A program made the translations under genes and the position numbers. From NCBI GenBank assembly GCA_020466095.1, contig CM035806.1, forward strand, positions 62,234,059-62,298,058: a stretch of 64,000 bases of DNA, given 5' to 3'. Positions 21,851 through 32,366 of the stretch are shown here, one piece after another (position 1 is the first letter of the stretch; every line of letters begins with the position of its first letter). Below the pieces are notes generated by a model. That model saw only the letters and a list, made by a program, of their open reading frames with translations, was not told the origin of the DNA and did not search any database. This stretch comes from Chlorops oryzae (taxonomy: Eukaryota > Arthropoda > Insecta > Diptera > Chloropidae).

Positions 21851-22624
21851 TATGATAGAAAGGTTCCTACAGATTCGACATGCAGTAAGCGAGATTTTGA
21901 TTCGGCACAAAACAGCACCGCCAATGTTGACAGGAATGGAGTTAAACTTAGTAAAGTCACTTCTTAACATTTTACGTCCACTTGAAGCTGCAACCAAAGA
22001 CATATCTGGAGATCAATATTGTACTAGCAGCAAAATCATTCCTTTGGTGCACTGCATGCTTTCAAAGCTAAAAAATCTTGATTTTCAAGAGCCTTTACTA
22101 AAAGAGGTTCTAAAAATAACTTTGATCGAAATAAAAAAAAGAATGGGTGCTATTGAACAAGTCTCATTGCTTGCGATGGCTACTGCGTTAGACCCTCGCT
22201 TTAAAAAAATACAATTTTGGGAATCCAATTTGTTTCTCAAATTCAGTTCAAAAAATTAAAGATCAAATGAAATCAAGCATTCAACAAGAAGAAAGTGCAG
22301 AGTTTGATTCTGATAGCATGGACAATACTTCTCAATCGGATTTCAGTCTCTAGAGTGATCACTTCAAACTAGTTCACAGTAGTAAGAATAAGACTGAAGA
22401 GGCACTTTCGGATGAGATATCTGTCTATTTAAAGAGCTCCATAAGCCATTTGAATGCAAACCCATTAATTGTATGGGAAAATAATAAACTTCAGTTTCAA
22501 AAACTGTATAAAATAGCATATAAATACCTGACAGTAGTTGGTAGTTCCGTACCGTCGGAGAGGCTATTTTCGAAGGCTGCACAGGTTTTAACTCAACAGA
22601 GAACCAGATTGCAAGCTAATGCTA
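21851..22624 (+). pseudogene. BED-hAT transposase, C-terminal part
   Basis: Starts MIERFLQIRHAVSEIL and continues MELNLVKSLLNILRPLEAAT, then TALDPRFKKI, all typical of ZBED-type hAT enzymes. A frameshift near 22240 and a stop near 22352 follow. The final block TVVGSSVPSERLFSKAAQVL with TQQRTRLQA is the hAT dimerisation domain. The coding end is disrupted at 22624 by the next insertion. Confidence 0.8.
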
Positions 22625-22769
22625 TGTTCTCACTAGGCCGGGTTAGGGTTATCGGCGAAACCCAGGGTTTCAAATGTCAAAACGCATACAAAAAAAATCA
22701 TCTAACCCGAAAATAAACCCCGGGTTAACATTTAACTCTGAGGTTAGCGCAGAGTTGCATTTGAAAATT

Positions 22770-23020
22770 TCAGTTACATTTGCTAACACCGAATACAAAA
22801 ACCGGGTTAATATTTAATACGGCACTGACAGGGAAGCTTTCCCGTGCAGCAAATGAGAGCTGAAGGATGTGTTTGGAAATGTTAATTTTGATCACAGGTC
22901 TTGGAACATTTTGTGATGCCGCTTTCATCATTAGCTCCATTAATCTATTTTGGTTCCTGCGGTTATTGGAATGGTCTTCTGATATTATTGCTTCCAATAT
23001 TCCTTTGGCTTTTTCAGCTT
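22770..23020 (-). pseudogene. Unrecognised protein fragment, copy 1
   Basis: A minus-strand frame reads EAIISEDHSNNRRNQNRLME, then LMMKAASQNVPRPVIKINI. The Asn/Arg/Leu-rich helix resembles the C-terminal coiled coil of Harbinger Myb/SANT-like proteins, but that is only a resemblance. It recurs at 25719-25930. Interrupted upstream by the TTAA MITE at 23027. Confidence 0.3.
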
Positions 23021-23026
23021 CTTTAA

Positions 23027-23757
23027 GGGGGTCTTCTCATTGAAAACCCGTTTTTTGGACCCTTTTTAAAAAAATTCTTATTTGAAAACGCAAAGAATAA
23101 TTGAAAACTTTTTTTATTTATTGTATTACAAAAGGTTCAAAGTAAATAAAAAATTTTTTTTTGCTTCGATACGTGGGCTGTTCAAAAAGTAATGAGACTT
23201 CAAAGTTGGTGGTGAAAAAAAAGGTGCCGTCACGGCGGCCACGATTCCGGGTCTCCGGAGCGTCCGAAATGGAAAAAAACGGGGTCATAATCAGTATAGA
23301 TGTAATTCTCGGGTGAACCTCAAGCTTAATTTTGTGATTTTTTTTGACAAAATGGCGGTCATTCAAAAAAAAATTTCAATTTCGGGCTTTTTTTTTTGTA
23401 GTTTAGTGTAAAAAAAAAAATAGTAAAAATTTTTTTTAAATTATGGTCGAGGTTCACCCGAGAATGGTGATAATTCTGCGTCGATTCCACTTTGTTTCAT
23501 GAAAATCGGTTCAGTTGAACTGGAGATATCATGGCCGCCAGTTCGAAAAACGTGGTTTCGAGATAAACGCGTTTAAAGTTTGAAGCAACGCAAAAATTAC
23601 TTGTTTTAGCGCAGATCTTGCTCGACAAAGAAGGCTATATCCTCTAAACTATTTCGAATTTCAAAAAATCCTTTAAGGTGCATATTCACAACTACCCAAG
23701 CTATAAATAAATGCAAAAAAAAAGTCGAAAAAAAAGTTGCTCAATGAGAAGACCCCC
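23027..23757. mobile_element. TTAA-flanked MITE, copy 1
   Basis: GGGGGTCTTCTCATTGA and its inverse TCAATGAGAAGACCCCC form the ends, and TTAA lies at both borders (23023-23026 and 23758-23761). TTAA is the piggyBac/Kolobok target. The interior is non-coding but includes the inverted pair GAGGTTCACCCGAGAAT / ATTCTCGGGTGAACCTC. Non-autonomous. Confidence 0.85.
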
Positions 23758-24032
23758 TTAAACATTTCTAATAAAGCAAATTCCATTTTTATTTGCAATT
23801 TCTCGATGATATAGTATATCAGATATATATTGCGCTTTTTTTTTATATTTCAAACTCCGAAGCCGGACATTATCGCATGCATGTAATGAAAACAGCGGCC
23901 ATCTTCTAACAAACTTCATTCACAGTTAGGGTTAGTAATGCGAGTAGCCGCAGTATGAATTTTCACCACTTCGGAAGTAGTGCAGAAGTAGTCAACTTTC
24001 CGGCTGGGTCATATGACGTTAGTAAACCCTAA

Positions 24033-24999
24033 TGCCTCTCGTACACTATGACATCAACGCACGCACGCTACTTTTCAACGAGTTCCTAAATTAAATCGCC
24101 TAATTTATGCCCTCGTACACATGTGCGCATCTGGTGGCGTTTCAGATTGATCAACGCGTTCTTATACAAGATTGAACTGCGCGATGCGTTGAACGCGTTG
24201 CGATCCTCGTACACCTAGTTGATGAACTTCATCAATTGTTGAAAGACCTCGTACACCTAGTTGATGAACTTCATCAATTGTTGAAAGACCTCGTACACCT
24301 AGTTGATGAACTTCATCAATTGTTGAAAGATCTCGTACACCTAGTTGATCACGTTTAACAAATTCGGCCAAAAATAGTGTGTAAACTTGAGTTGCACGCA
24401 TTTCAAGCACTGTGTTGACGCACGCGTTGATAGCCTCGTACACAAGACGAAGCATTAAGCGTTTAAAAACTCAATAAACATACTGTGCAGCTAACAGCTG
24501 TAAATAGTGAAACGTCAAAAAATTAAATTAGTTTTACTTGAGATATTAGAGTGCGTGTCTGTTAAAAATGATTTCGACCGAACGGAAGAGAAAAGTAGCT
24601 GCCGCTTTAATAATTCTAGTTTACAAAAAATCCAAAATTTGTTTTCTCATATGGAAACTTTTTTTTTTGAATTGGCGAAAATGTCCCTAATAACCAAGCA
24701 TATTTAAAAATTTTTTTAAATAAAAATCTACTTGTAGTTTCACTATTCAAGTTCTTTATAAATTGAAACTTATTTATATATGTTTGGTAATATTGGCGCT
24801 TAAAGAATAAACTACAAAAAGTGTAACAAACTTAGGTACCAATATTTTGTTAATTATAATATTTTGTTAATTATACACATAAAAAAAAAGGTTTTGGGTA
24901 TTTTTTTACATTTCTCGATTATGGCTACAAATAAAAATTGGCCACGGCAACGCTGGTCATGCTGTCATAAATTTCTCAACGCATGAATAAATTCGCGGA
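24033..24999. mobile_element. CTCGTACAC element, copy 1 (truncated)
   Basis: Begins TGCCTCTCGTACACTATG after TAA (24030-24032), as in the complete copy at 26933-28191. It is cut at 24999, where a CCAAAGAG-element fragment starts. Contains the 42-bp minisatellite at 24205-24352. Confidence 0.7.
24205..24352. repeat. 42-bp minisatellite, about 3.5 units
   Basis: Tandem units start CTCGTACACCTAGTTGATGA at about 24205, 24247, 24289 and 24331 (last partial). Each unit contains the palindrome TTGATGAACTTCATCAA. Because 42 is a multiple of three, both strands stay open, producing repetitive peptides (LGVRGLSTIDEVHQ on the minus strand) that I do not regard as protein. Confidence 0.85.
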
Positions 25000-25000
25000 A

Positions 25001-25676
25001 CCAAAGAGTATAGATATAAAGAGCCTCCAAAGTAGTGAATCGATTCTCTTAAGGTTTCTTATGATATGCGGTGGTTATTAGCTACCGAGCTGCAACATGC
25101 TGGATTGCGTGTTTGGGCGTATGATTCGACACGTTGGCTTAGCTCGAAAGTGTGCGCAGGACGAAGAAGCAGGCGCGTACGCAGAAAAAAATTTCGGGGG
25201 GCTTTTGATTTTCAAAGAAGGAACATACATGTGCACGTATGAGCAATGTTTATTTCTAATACGAAGCGTAATGCCTAGATGAGGAAAGTATAGTTAACTC
25301 ATATAACAATTTCCTGTTTAAAGCACTTATATTTTTCAGGCTTAACAAAAGTCTTCATATCCGACATTTCCGGGGGGTTGAACCCCCTAAAACCCCCCCT
25401 GCGTACGCGCCTGCGAAGAAGTAATTTGAAGAATGCGCGAATAAGGAATTCATTCATTTAATACGCATGCCCATTTCGCCTGAAACTTGGCAACTTAGCT
25501 AAATGAAGGAAAGAATTGGGAGTGTGCGCGATTATGGAATTCATTCATAAATTATAACTGACCGTTTGAATTTGTTGAAATTTGGCAACGTACATAGATA
25601 AATAGAAACAGAAAATATTCGCTTTTCTACTTACTCTCGTAAGAATTGAATGCCTATGGCTATTTTAAAATTCATT
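25001..25676. repeat. Fragment of the CCAAAGAG element (inverted copy of 30030-30691)
   Basis: From CCAAAGAGTATAGATA to CGTAAGAATTGAATGCCTAT this is the reverse complement of 30036-30691, including the nested MITE at 25170-25413 with the same target duplication. It was therefore copied after that MITE inserted. It separates the two 2.2-kb direct copies. Confidence 0.8.
25170..25413. mobile_element. hAT MITE, TSD CGAAGAAG
   Basis: CAGGCGCGTACGCAG and CTGCGTACGCGCCTG are perfect inverted ends. CGAAGAAG flanks both (25162-25169 and 25414-25421). The 244-bp interior has the G-run/C-run architecture seen at other CAGG-type hAT ends here. Confidence 0.93.
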
Positions 25677-25718
25677 TAAATTCAGTTACATTTGCTAACA
25701 CCGAATACAAAAACCGGG

Positions 25719-25930
25719 TTAATATTTTACGGCACTGACAGGGAAGCTTTCCCGTGCAGCAAATGAGAGCTGAAGGATGTGTTTGGAAATGTTAATTTTG
25801 ATCACAGGTCTTGGAACATTTTGTGATGCCGCTTTCATCATTAGCTCCATTAATCTATTTTGGTTCCTGCGGTTATTGGAATGGTCTTCTGATATTATTG
25901 CTTCCAATATTCCTTGGCTTTTTCAGCTTC
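25719..25930 (-). pseudogene. Unrecognised protein fragment, copy 2
   Basis: Same minus-strand frame as at 22770-23020 (EAIISEDHSNNRRNQNRLME), but ending in a different tail because of a 3-base deletion near 25724. Confidence 0.3.
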
Positions 25931-25935
25931 TTTAA

Positions 25936-26657
25936 GGGGTCTTCTCATTGAAAACCCGTTTTTGGACCCTTTTTAAAAAAATTCTTATTTGAAAACGCAA
26001 AGAATAATTGAAAACTTTTTTATTTATTGTATTACAAAAGGTTCAAAGTAAATAAAAAATTTTTTTTTGCTTCGATACGTGGGCTGTTCAAAAAGTAATG
26101 AGACTTAAAGTTGGTGGTGAAAAAAAAGGTGCCGTCACGGCGGCCACGATTCGGGTCTCCGGAGCGTCCGAAATGGAAAAAAACGGGTCATAATCAGTAT
26201 AGATGTAATTCTCGGGTGAACCTCAAGCTTAATTTTGTGATTTTTTTACAAAATGGCGGTCATTCAAAAAAAATTTCAATTTCGGGCTTTTTTTTTTGTA
26301 GTTTAGTGTAAAAAAAAAAATAGTAAAAATTTTTTTTAAATTATGGTCGAGGTTCACCCGAGAATGGTGATAATTCTGCGTCGATTCCACTTTGTTTCAT
26401 GAAAATCGGTTCAGTTGAACTGGAGATATCATGGCCGCCAGTTCGAAAAACGTGGTTTCGAGATAAACGCGTTTAAAGTTTGAAGCAACGCAAAAATTAC
26501 TTGTTTTAGCGCAGATCTTGCTCGACAAAGAAGGCTATATCCTCTAAACTATTTCGAATTTCAAAAAATCCTTTAAGGTGCATATTCACAACTACCCAAG
26601 CTATAAATAAATGCAAAAAAAAAGTCGAAAAAAAAGTTTGCTCAATGAGAAGACCCC
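25936..26657. mobile_element. TTAA-flanked MITE, copy 2
   Basis: Ends GGGGTCTTCTCATTG and CAATGAGAAGACCCC, with TTAA at 25932-25935 and 26658-26661. Part of the direct duplication, so not an independent insertion. Confidence 0.85.
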
Positions 26658-26932
26658 TTAAACATTTCTAATAAAGCAAATTCCATTTTTATTTGCAATT
26701 TCTCGATGATATAGTATATCAGATATATCTTGCGCTTTTTTTTTATATTTCAAACTCCGAAGCCGGACATTATCGCATGCATGTAATGAAAACAGCGGCC
26801 ATCTTCTAACAAACTTCATTCACAGTTAGGGTTAGTAATGCGAGTAGCCGCAGTATGAATTTTCACCACTTCGGAAGTAGTGCAGAAGTAGTCAACTTTC
26901 CGGCTGGGTCATATGACGTTAGTAAACCCTAA

Positions 26933-28191
26933 TGCCTCTCGTACACTATGACATCAACGCACGCACGCTACTTTTCAACGAGTTCCTAAATTAAATCGCC
27001 TAATTTATGCCCTCGTACACATGTGCGCATCTGGTGGCGTTTCAGATTGATCAACGCGTTCTTATACAAGATTGAACTGCGATGCGTTGAACGCGTTGCG
27101 ATCCTCGTACACCTAGTTGATGAACTTCATCAATTGTTGAAAGACCTCGTACACCTAGTTGATGAACTTCATCAATTGTTGAAAGACCTCGTACACCTAG
27201 TTGATGAACTTCATCAATTGTTGAAAGATCTCGTACACCTAGTTGATCACGTTTAACAAATTCGGCCAAAAATAGTGTGTAAACTTGAGTTGCACGCATT
27301 TCAAGCACTGTGTTGACGCACGCGTTGATAGCCTCGTACACAAGACGAAGCATTAAGCGTTTAAAAACTCAATAAACATACTGTGCAGCTAACAGCTGTA
27401 AATAGTGAAACGTCAAAAAATTAAATTAGTTTTACTTGAGATATTAGAGTGCGTGTCTGTTAAAAATGATTTCGACCGAACGGAAGAGAAAAGTAGCTGC
27501 CGCTTTAATAATTCTAGTTTACAAAAAATCCAAAATTTGTTTTCTCATATGGAAACTTTTTTTTTTTGAATTGGCGAAAATGTCCCTAATAACCAAGCAT
27601 ATTTAAAAATTTTTTTAAATAAAAATCTACTTGTAGTTTCACTATTCAAGTTATTTATAAATTGAAACTTATTTATATATGTTTGGTAATATTGGCGCTT
27701 AAAGAATAAACTACAAAAAGTGTAACAAACTTAGGTACCAATATTTTGTTAATTATAATATTTTGTTAATTATACACATAAAAAAAAAGGTTTTGGGTAT
27801 TTTTTTACATTTCTCGATTATGGCTACAAATAAAAATTGGCCACGGCAACGCTGGTCATGCTGTCATAAATTTCTCAACGCATGAATAAATTCGCGGAAC
27901 TAACCGCACACACACTTGAAATCGCTCAACGCAATTCACTATCACGCAAAATTTGTCAAACGAAATTGAGGAACGCGTTGATGAGATAATGTGCAGCACA
28001 TTACTGTTCAACTCGTGCTTCAACGTTGTTCGCATCGCAACTTGAGCCTCGTACACTTGATGGGGCACTCGTTTAAGAACGGTTGCGCAACGCGCTTTTC
28101 GTTGGTTGATTAAAATTGAATGCCTCGTACACTAGCGTTGAACAAGTTGAGGAACGTATACGTGCGTTGATAGCGTAGTGGACGAGGGGCA
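26933..28191. mobile_element. CTCGTACAC element, complete copy, TSD TAA
   Basis: The ends TGCCTCTCGTACACTATG and (inverted, diverged) TAGTGGACGAGGGGCA are bracketed by TAA (26930-26932 and 28192-28194), a PIF/Harbinger-type target. CTCGTACAC recurs at least ten times across the 1,259 bases, in the minisatellite and near both ends (for example at 28047 and 28124). Non-coding. Confidence 0.75.
27104..27250. repeat. 42-bp minisatellite, second copy
   Basis: Same unit and copy number as 24205-24352. It lies inside the complete CTCGTACAC element. Confidence 0.85.
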
Positions 28192-28266
28192 TAACTCGCT
28201 CGAAGCTGATATGAACGCTTTGAGTTAAAGTATCGGGTTAAGAACTTAACCCCTATAGTGAGAACA

Positions 28267-28763
28267 TAGCATAAGAGGGTAAATAAAATTTTATTTATGC
28301 AAAGCTTAAGTCAGAAATACTCGGACTGCTAGAAAAAAGTATTTGCGCTTGCAACTTTCTTTCTTAAAAGCTAAACATAATTTTGTTAAGTCAATTGGAG
28401 ATTGACGATTTTTATTTTTTTGTTATTGTTATTTTTATTAATATCGTTTTGTTTTCCTTTACATCTGTTGTGGTCATACCTTACAGTTATACATATGTCT
28501 CACTTATGGCGTGATATCGGTGAGTTGGCTATTTAATAATAATTAATTTCATTCATTTTTCCATAGTTAGTTTTAAACGAAAGTTGCAGTAAAGAAGCAG
28601 AGTTTTGCATCAGACGTCATTTTTTGTTAAAAATGGCGAAAAACAACAATGGCAGTACAGTTGAAACCCTTGTTTAAGAAAAAAATTGATCAACAAAACA
28701 TCGAATACATCGATGCTTTTGGTCGATATAGTAAAACATCGATACATTATTACGATGCATCAC
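28267..28763. other. 3' non-coding tail of the BED-hAT element
   Basis: After the TA duplication, AT-rich DNA without a gene leads to ATCGATG-rich sequence (28695-28760) that mirrors 13361-13500. I read this as the right terminal region of the BED-hAT. Confidence 0.5.
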
Positions 28764-29408
28764 CAAAGAGTATAGATATAAAGAGCCTCCAAAGTCAATT
28801 TCGCGCTCACTAAGCGCTTAAATGTGCGGTAGCTATTAGCTACCGAACATATAACAAGTTCGAGAAGCGGATTTTGTTGCATAGAAAGGTTTGATTTTCC
28901 GTTCGTTTGCAACTGAATGAGTATTATATTTTGTTTTGTTTTTAGTCCTCTTGAAGTTTTCCGTTATTCGTACGCTGATTGAAATGGGCAAAAGGAATAT
29001 GGAATTTTCAAAAGGCTTTTTCGACTTTGTTTGGATTTTTTTAAGCAGCCGAGAATCTGTATTGGTGTGAGTTTTGATTTTCTGTGTGTCAGCTAGCGAT
29101 TTGAAAGGCGTTCTGCAAATATAAATGAGGAAAGCAAATTTTTCGTTTCTCGGAAGGGACCGTCCATATATTAAGTCAGTCTATTTTTTACCATTTTAAG
29201 CCCCCTTCCCGCCCCACTGTATGATGACGTAATATATGGCCGGCCCTAAAAATTATTTTTATTAACATTCATAAATCCTTGCACATGAAAATAATTTTAC
29301 CATCCCAATTGAATGGAAAAAAGTGACAATTGAACTTCGTTTGGAATTTTCGTTGGTTGTAATTAAGTCATTCGTTTGCTATAAAAAAAAAACTAAATAC
29401 TTTCTACG

Positions 29409-29478
29409 ATCCGACAGGGCTCGAACCCGAGACCCTCGCATTCCAAGTCGTGCACCTTATGCAATATGCCACATCATG
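29409..29478 (-). tRNA. tRNA-like sequence, probably SINE or tRNA pseudogene
   Basis: On the minus strand TGGCATATTGCATAAGG resembles an A box, CTTGGAA resembles an anticodon loop (anticodon TGG), and GGGTTCGAGCCC is a perfect B box (29417-29428). The acceptor arms do not pair in my reading, so I do not call a functional tRNA. An A-run at the plus-strand left side fits a reverse-oriented SINE. Confidence 0.4.
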
Positions 29479-30276
29479 CCTTAGAACAGTTGAGGAAATT
29501 ACATGTCTAATTTAAATTCAATTTAGTACATTCAAAGGCGAAAAATTATTTGGTCGGGTAATTCGGGTAATTTCAAAAGAAAATAGTCGTTTGACCCAAA
29601 TGAAACATCGATTGTATCGAAGGAAGTTTTAAAAATATCAGTTTAATGCAAATGGAAAATTGCATTCATTTCAAACTTTTTAATGATTTCCAAATTAAAA
29701 TGTCGTTTAGAAAATATCCAAACGCATTTCGTTTAAAAGAAACTGAACCAAAACGAATTATTTCTTTGGGTATGAAAATAATGTACATACATAAGTATAT
29801 TGAAATTCATCAGCCTTGAAATTTCACTTCAACCAAAATTTTCATATTTCCGTTAATTTTATTGAGACGCTCCAATATCATAAATCAGTAATAGCAAAAT
29901 ATACAGTAGAACCCCATTAAGAATCACACCTTGCATTTTTTATTCACTAATTTCTAAGAACTGCGGGCATTCAAGTTTTTGGCTTTTCCCTGTACGAATA
30001 TGCGAAAATTGAAGAGGTGTCTAAAAATAGCCATAGGCATTCAATTCTTACGAGAGTAAGTAGAAAAGCGAATATTTTCTGTTTCTATTTATCTATGTAC
30101 GTTGCCAAATTTCAACAAATTCAAACGGTCAGTTATAATTTATGAATGAATTCCATAATCGCGCACACTCCCAATTCTTTCCTTCATTTAGCTAAGTTGC
30201 CAAGTTTCAGGCGAAATGGGCATGCGTATTAAATGAATGAATTCCTTATTCGCGCATTCTTCAAATTACTTCTTCG

Positions 30277-30521
30277 CAGGCGCGTACGCAGGGGGGGTTT
30301 TAGGGGGTTCAACCCCCCCGGAAATGTCGGATATGAAGACTTTTGTTAAGCCTGAAAAATATAAGTGCTTTAAACAGGAAATTGTTATATGAGTTAACTA
30401 TACTTTCCTCATCTAGGCATTACGCTTCGTATTAGAAATAAACATTGCTCATACGTGCACATGTATGTTCCTTCTTTGAAAATCAAAAGCCCCCCGAAAT
30501 TTTTTTCTGCGTACGCGCCTG
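30277..30521. mobile_element. hAT MITE, TSD CTTCTTCG
   Basis: Inverse copy of 25170-25413 with ends CAGGCGCGTACGCAG. The target duplication CTTCTTCG (30269-30276 and 30522-30529) is the complement of that of the other copy, showing the two came by duplication and not separate insertion. Confidence 0.93.
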
Positions 30522-30691
30522 CTTCTTCGTCCTGCGCACACTTTCGAGCTAAGCCAACGTGTCGAATCATACGCCCAAACACGCAATCCAGCATGTTGCA
30601 GCTCGGTAGCTAATAACCACCGCATATCATAAGAAACCTTAAGAGAATCGATTCACTACTTTGGAGGCTCTTTATATCTATACTCTTTGGC

Positions 30692-32160
30692 TTATGCGCA
30701 GAGAAAAAGGGATGGAAGTTTTTTTATGCTTGTGCGCATGCAAAGGCTGCTTCACGATACGAAGAAAAAATAGCCGAACACAGTGTGCAATATTTGACTA
30801 TTTCAAATCTTTCTTCAGACAAGTTCTATTTTACTTATTATTGATATAATTTTTATAGTAAAATAAAAATTGAAATGTTATCAATTTGTTTCTAGACATT
30901 AAGAAAGCTATTTTGCCGAATTTTATATTCATAATATATAGTTCATGAAAATGTTTTCATAAACTGAAAGTAAGAGAATCGATATTTCCACACTGTATCA
31001 TACTTTTGAAATTTTTTTTTAGTAGGATAGCTTGAAATGAGCAAAATTCGTTCGCAGAAGGACGATGGAAGGGAAAAGAAGTTCTATATGTTTGAGCATA
31101 AGAATGCTTGTATGTATTTAAAATGGAATGATTCAGCTTGTTTACATTCGATGGTGCAAATACGTTGTCCGTTGAAGACCCATAAAAAAGTTTTTTGAAA
31201 ATTTCAATTTTGCTATTGACTTCAACAATTTTTTCTCTTACATTTAAATTTAATATTTTGGTAATATTCACAAAAATCCTTAAATTTATTGAACAAATTT
31301 CAATATAAAGGCAATTCAAAAAGTCTTCTTAAATTCATTTTTAATTTAGCCTCACCTATAGGGAGTATTTTTACAGCTGAAAATACAAATTTCAGCAGCG
31401 GATAAATTTAAAAGAGATTTTAGAAGACGTTGTAGATTATATAATTTTTAATATCAAAAGTAATATTACATTAGCATCAGAAAAACATCAGAAAAAAAAT
31501 TTTTTCGATTGCTAAAAATTAACATTTCGTAATAGAAATGCTTGGACCCTAAGCCCGAAAAAATATTTAAGTAATTAAAATTAAAATATAAAAAGGGTCG
31601 AATTAAATCTAAAAAAAACTAGCACATATTGTTACAAAAGGTAATCGACCAGGCTTCGACTTTTTCTCATTTAGCGCCGCGCAAGTCACCCTACAGAACC
31701 ATACGGTAGTGACTTTGCATTGGTCACGTAGAAACAGGAAAAAAACATAAGCGACCGACTCGAAAAACGATTTTTGAATTTTTCAGCGGCCGAAAATTGC
31801 AAAGGCACACAACGGCCAAATACAAACGTACGTATGTACATTGGCGCACACACAAACTCATATATGCGCATAAGTGCGGCACGCAATTGAAAGAATAACA
31901 GCACAAGCGTTGGACTATAAGGAATGAAAACCGGTTCTCAATGCGTAAAGGCGAGAAGTCAGATTTTCGTTTTTGTTTTGATCCTTTCATGAATTGCTAC
32001 GTTTCGCGTTGTCTTTCTTTCCTCGATTTCATGCTTTTTGAGCGTTTCAGTTTTCAAAGCATAGTGTATCGTAATGCGGAGGCCTGCATCGGGAATGAGT
32101 GAAAAATGAAATTAACGATAGAGTACGTTGGCGGCTCTTTATATATTAAATACTCTTTGG
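30692..32160. other. Non-coding; ends in a solo CCAAAGAG terminus
   Basis: No gene is supported. Bases 32129-32160 (GGCTCTTTATATATTAAATACTCTTTGG region) are the inverted end of a second, diverged CCAAAGAG element. The A/T-rich interior has no other recognisable feature. Confidence 0.45.
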
Positions 32161-32300
32161 GACTAGTTGTGGTCTTTTTGAGGTGCACCATAGGTGAGCA
32201 GGGGGTAAGTCTCAATTACTACAGGGAATTTTTTCGCAGATAGAATGTCCTATCATCGACTTAATTGACGTTATCGCGTCAAAAAAAAAAAAACCAATTG

Positions 32301-32366
32301 GGAGTTGAATCCAGTGCTCCTCGCATGGATATTTGACATCTCAGCAAACTAAGCCACGGGGGCCGC
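32301..32366 (-). tRNA. tRNA-like sequence, SINE-like
   Basis: On the minus strand, TGGCTTAGTTTGCTGAGATG (A-box-like) precedes GGATTCAACTCC (B-box-like, complement of 32301-32312), then an A-rich stretch. Spacing is right for a tRNA, but the fold is not convincing. Confidence 0.35.

Larger units (their letters stand above)
25683..27900. repeat. Second direct copy of 22770-25000
   Basis: Nearly identical to the first copy, but about ten homopolymers are one or two bases shorter (for example GGGGG to GGGG at the MITE end). This pattern looks more like sequencing or assembly error than biological divergence. It carries the second fragment (25719-25930), MITE (25936-26657) and CTCGTACAC element. 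Confidence 0.85.
22625..28266. mobile_element. 5.6-kb TA-flanked TIR element with internal duplication
   Basis: The left end TGTTCTCACTA and right end TAGTGAGAACA are inverted and bordered by TA (22623-22624 and 28267-28268), followed on both sides by GGGTTA/TAACCC-rich DNA. It terminates the BED-hAT coding sequence. Inside is a roughly 2.2-kb segment in two direct copies (22770-25000 and 25683-27900), each holding a TTAA-flanked MITE and a CTCGTACAC element. Superfamily not assigned; TA suits Tc1/mariner-like MITEs but the length is unusual. Confidence 0.6.
13361..28761 (+). mobile_element. BED-finger hAT element, repeatedly invaded
   Basis: One hAT transposase gene can be followed in pieces at 13628-14341, 15904-15950, 18684-19021 and 21851-22624. 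The non-coding tail resumes at 28267. Its probable termini are TGATGCTCGATA near 13361 and the inverted TCGATACATTATTACGATGCA near 28740-28761, with ATCGATG-rich subterminal DNA on both sides. The terminal target duplication is not visible, perhaps because another element abuts the right end. The four gaps are each explained by an insertion whose target duplication restores the reading frame, which makes the reconstruction robust. Confidence 0.75.
28764..30691. mobile_element. CCAAAGAG TIR element, 1.9 kb, non-coding
   Basis: CCAAAGAGTATAGATATAAA at the left is repeated inverted at 30660-30691. Similarity extends inwards through CGGTAGCTATTAGCTACCG on the left and its relative on the right. 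No matching target duplication is visible. The interior has no protein; it holds a tRNA-like sequence and a hAT MITE. A solo end of the same family lies at 32129-32160. Confidence 0.65.

Noticed and set aside
24205..24352. CRISPR-like array
   Set aside because: The 42-bp units are contiguous with no unique spacers, and the sequence is eukaryotic TE DNA. It is a minisatellite.
24162..24455. Repetitive protein-coding ORFs on both strands (also 27023-27353)
   Set aside because: The open frames come from a tandem repeat whose unit is a multiple of three. There is no conserved domain, and both strands are equally open.
13361..28761. Exact TSD of the BED-hAT
   Set aside because: Candidate flanks on the left (TATATATC) do not recur at the right, where another element abuts. 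Only approximate borders are given.
29150..29250. Possible TE end GGGACCGTCCATATATTA, and GGGGCTGTCCATTAATTACG near 32505
   Set aside because: They resemble each other and recurrent animal TE ends, but no second termini or TSD could be paired, so no element is called.
28764..32160. Single 3.4-kb CCAAAGAG element
   Set aside because: An inverted end already occurs at 30691, making a 1.9-kb element simpler; 32129-32160 is treated as a separate solo end.
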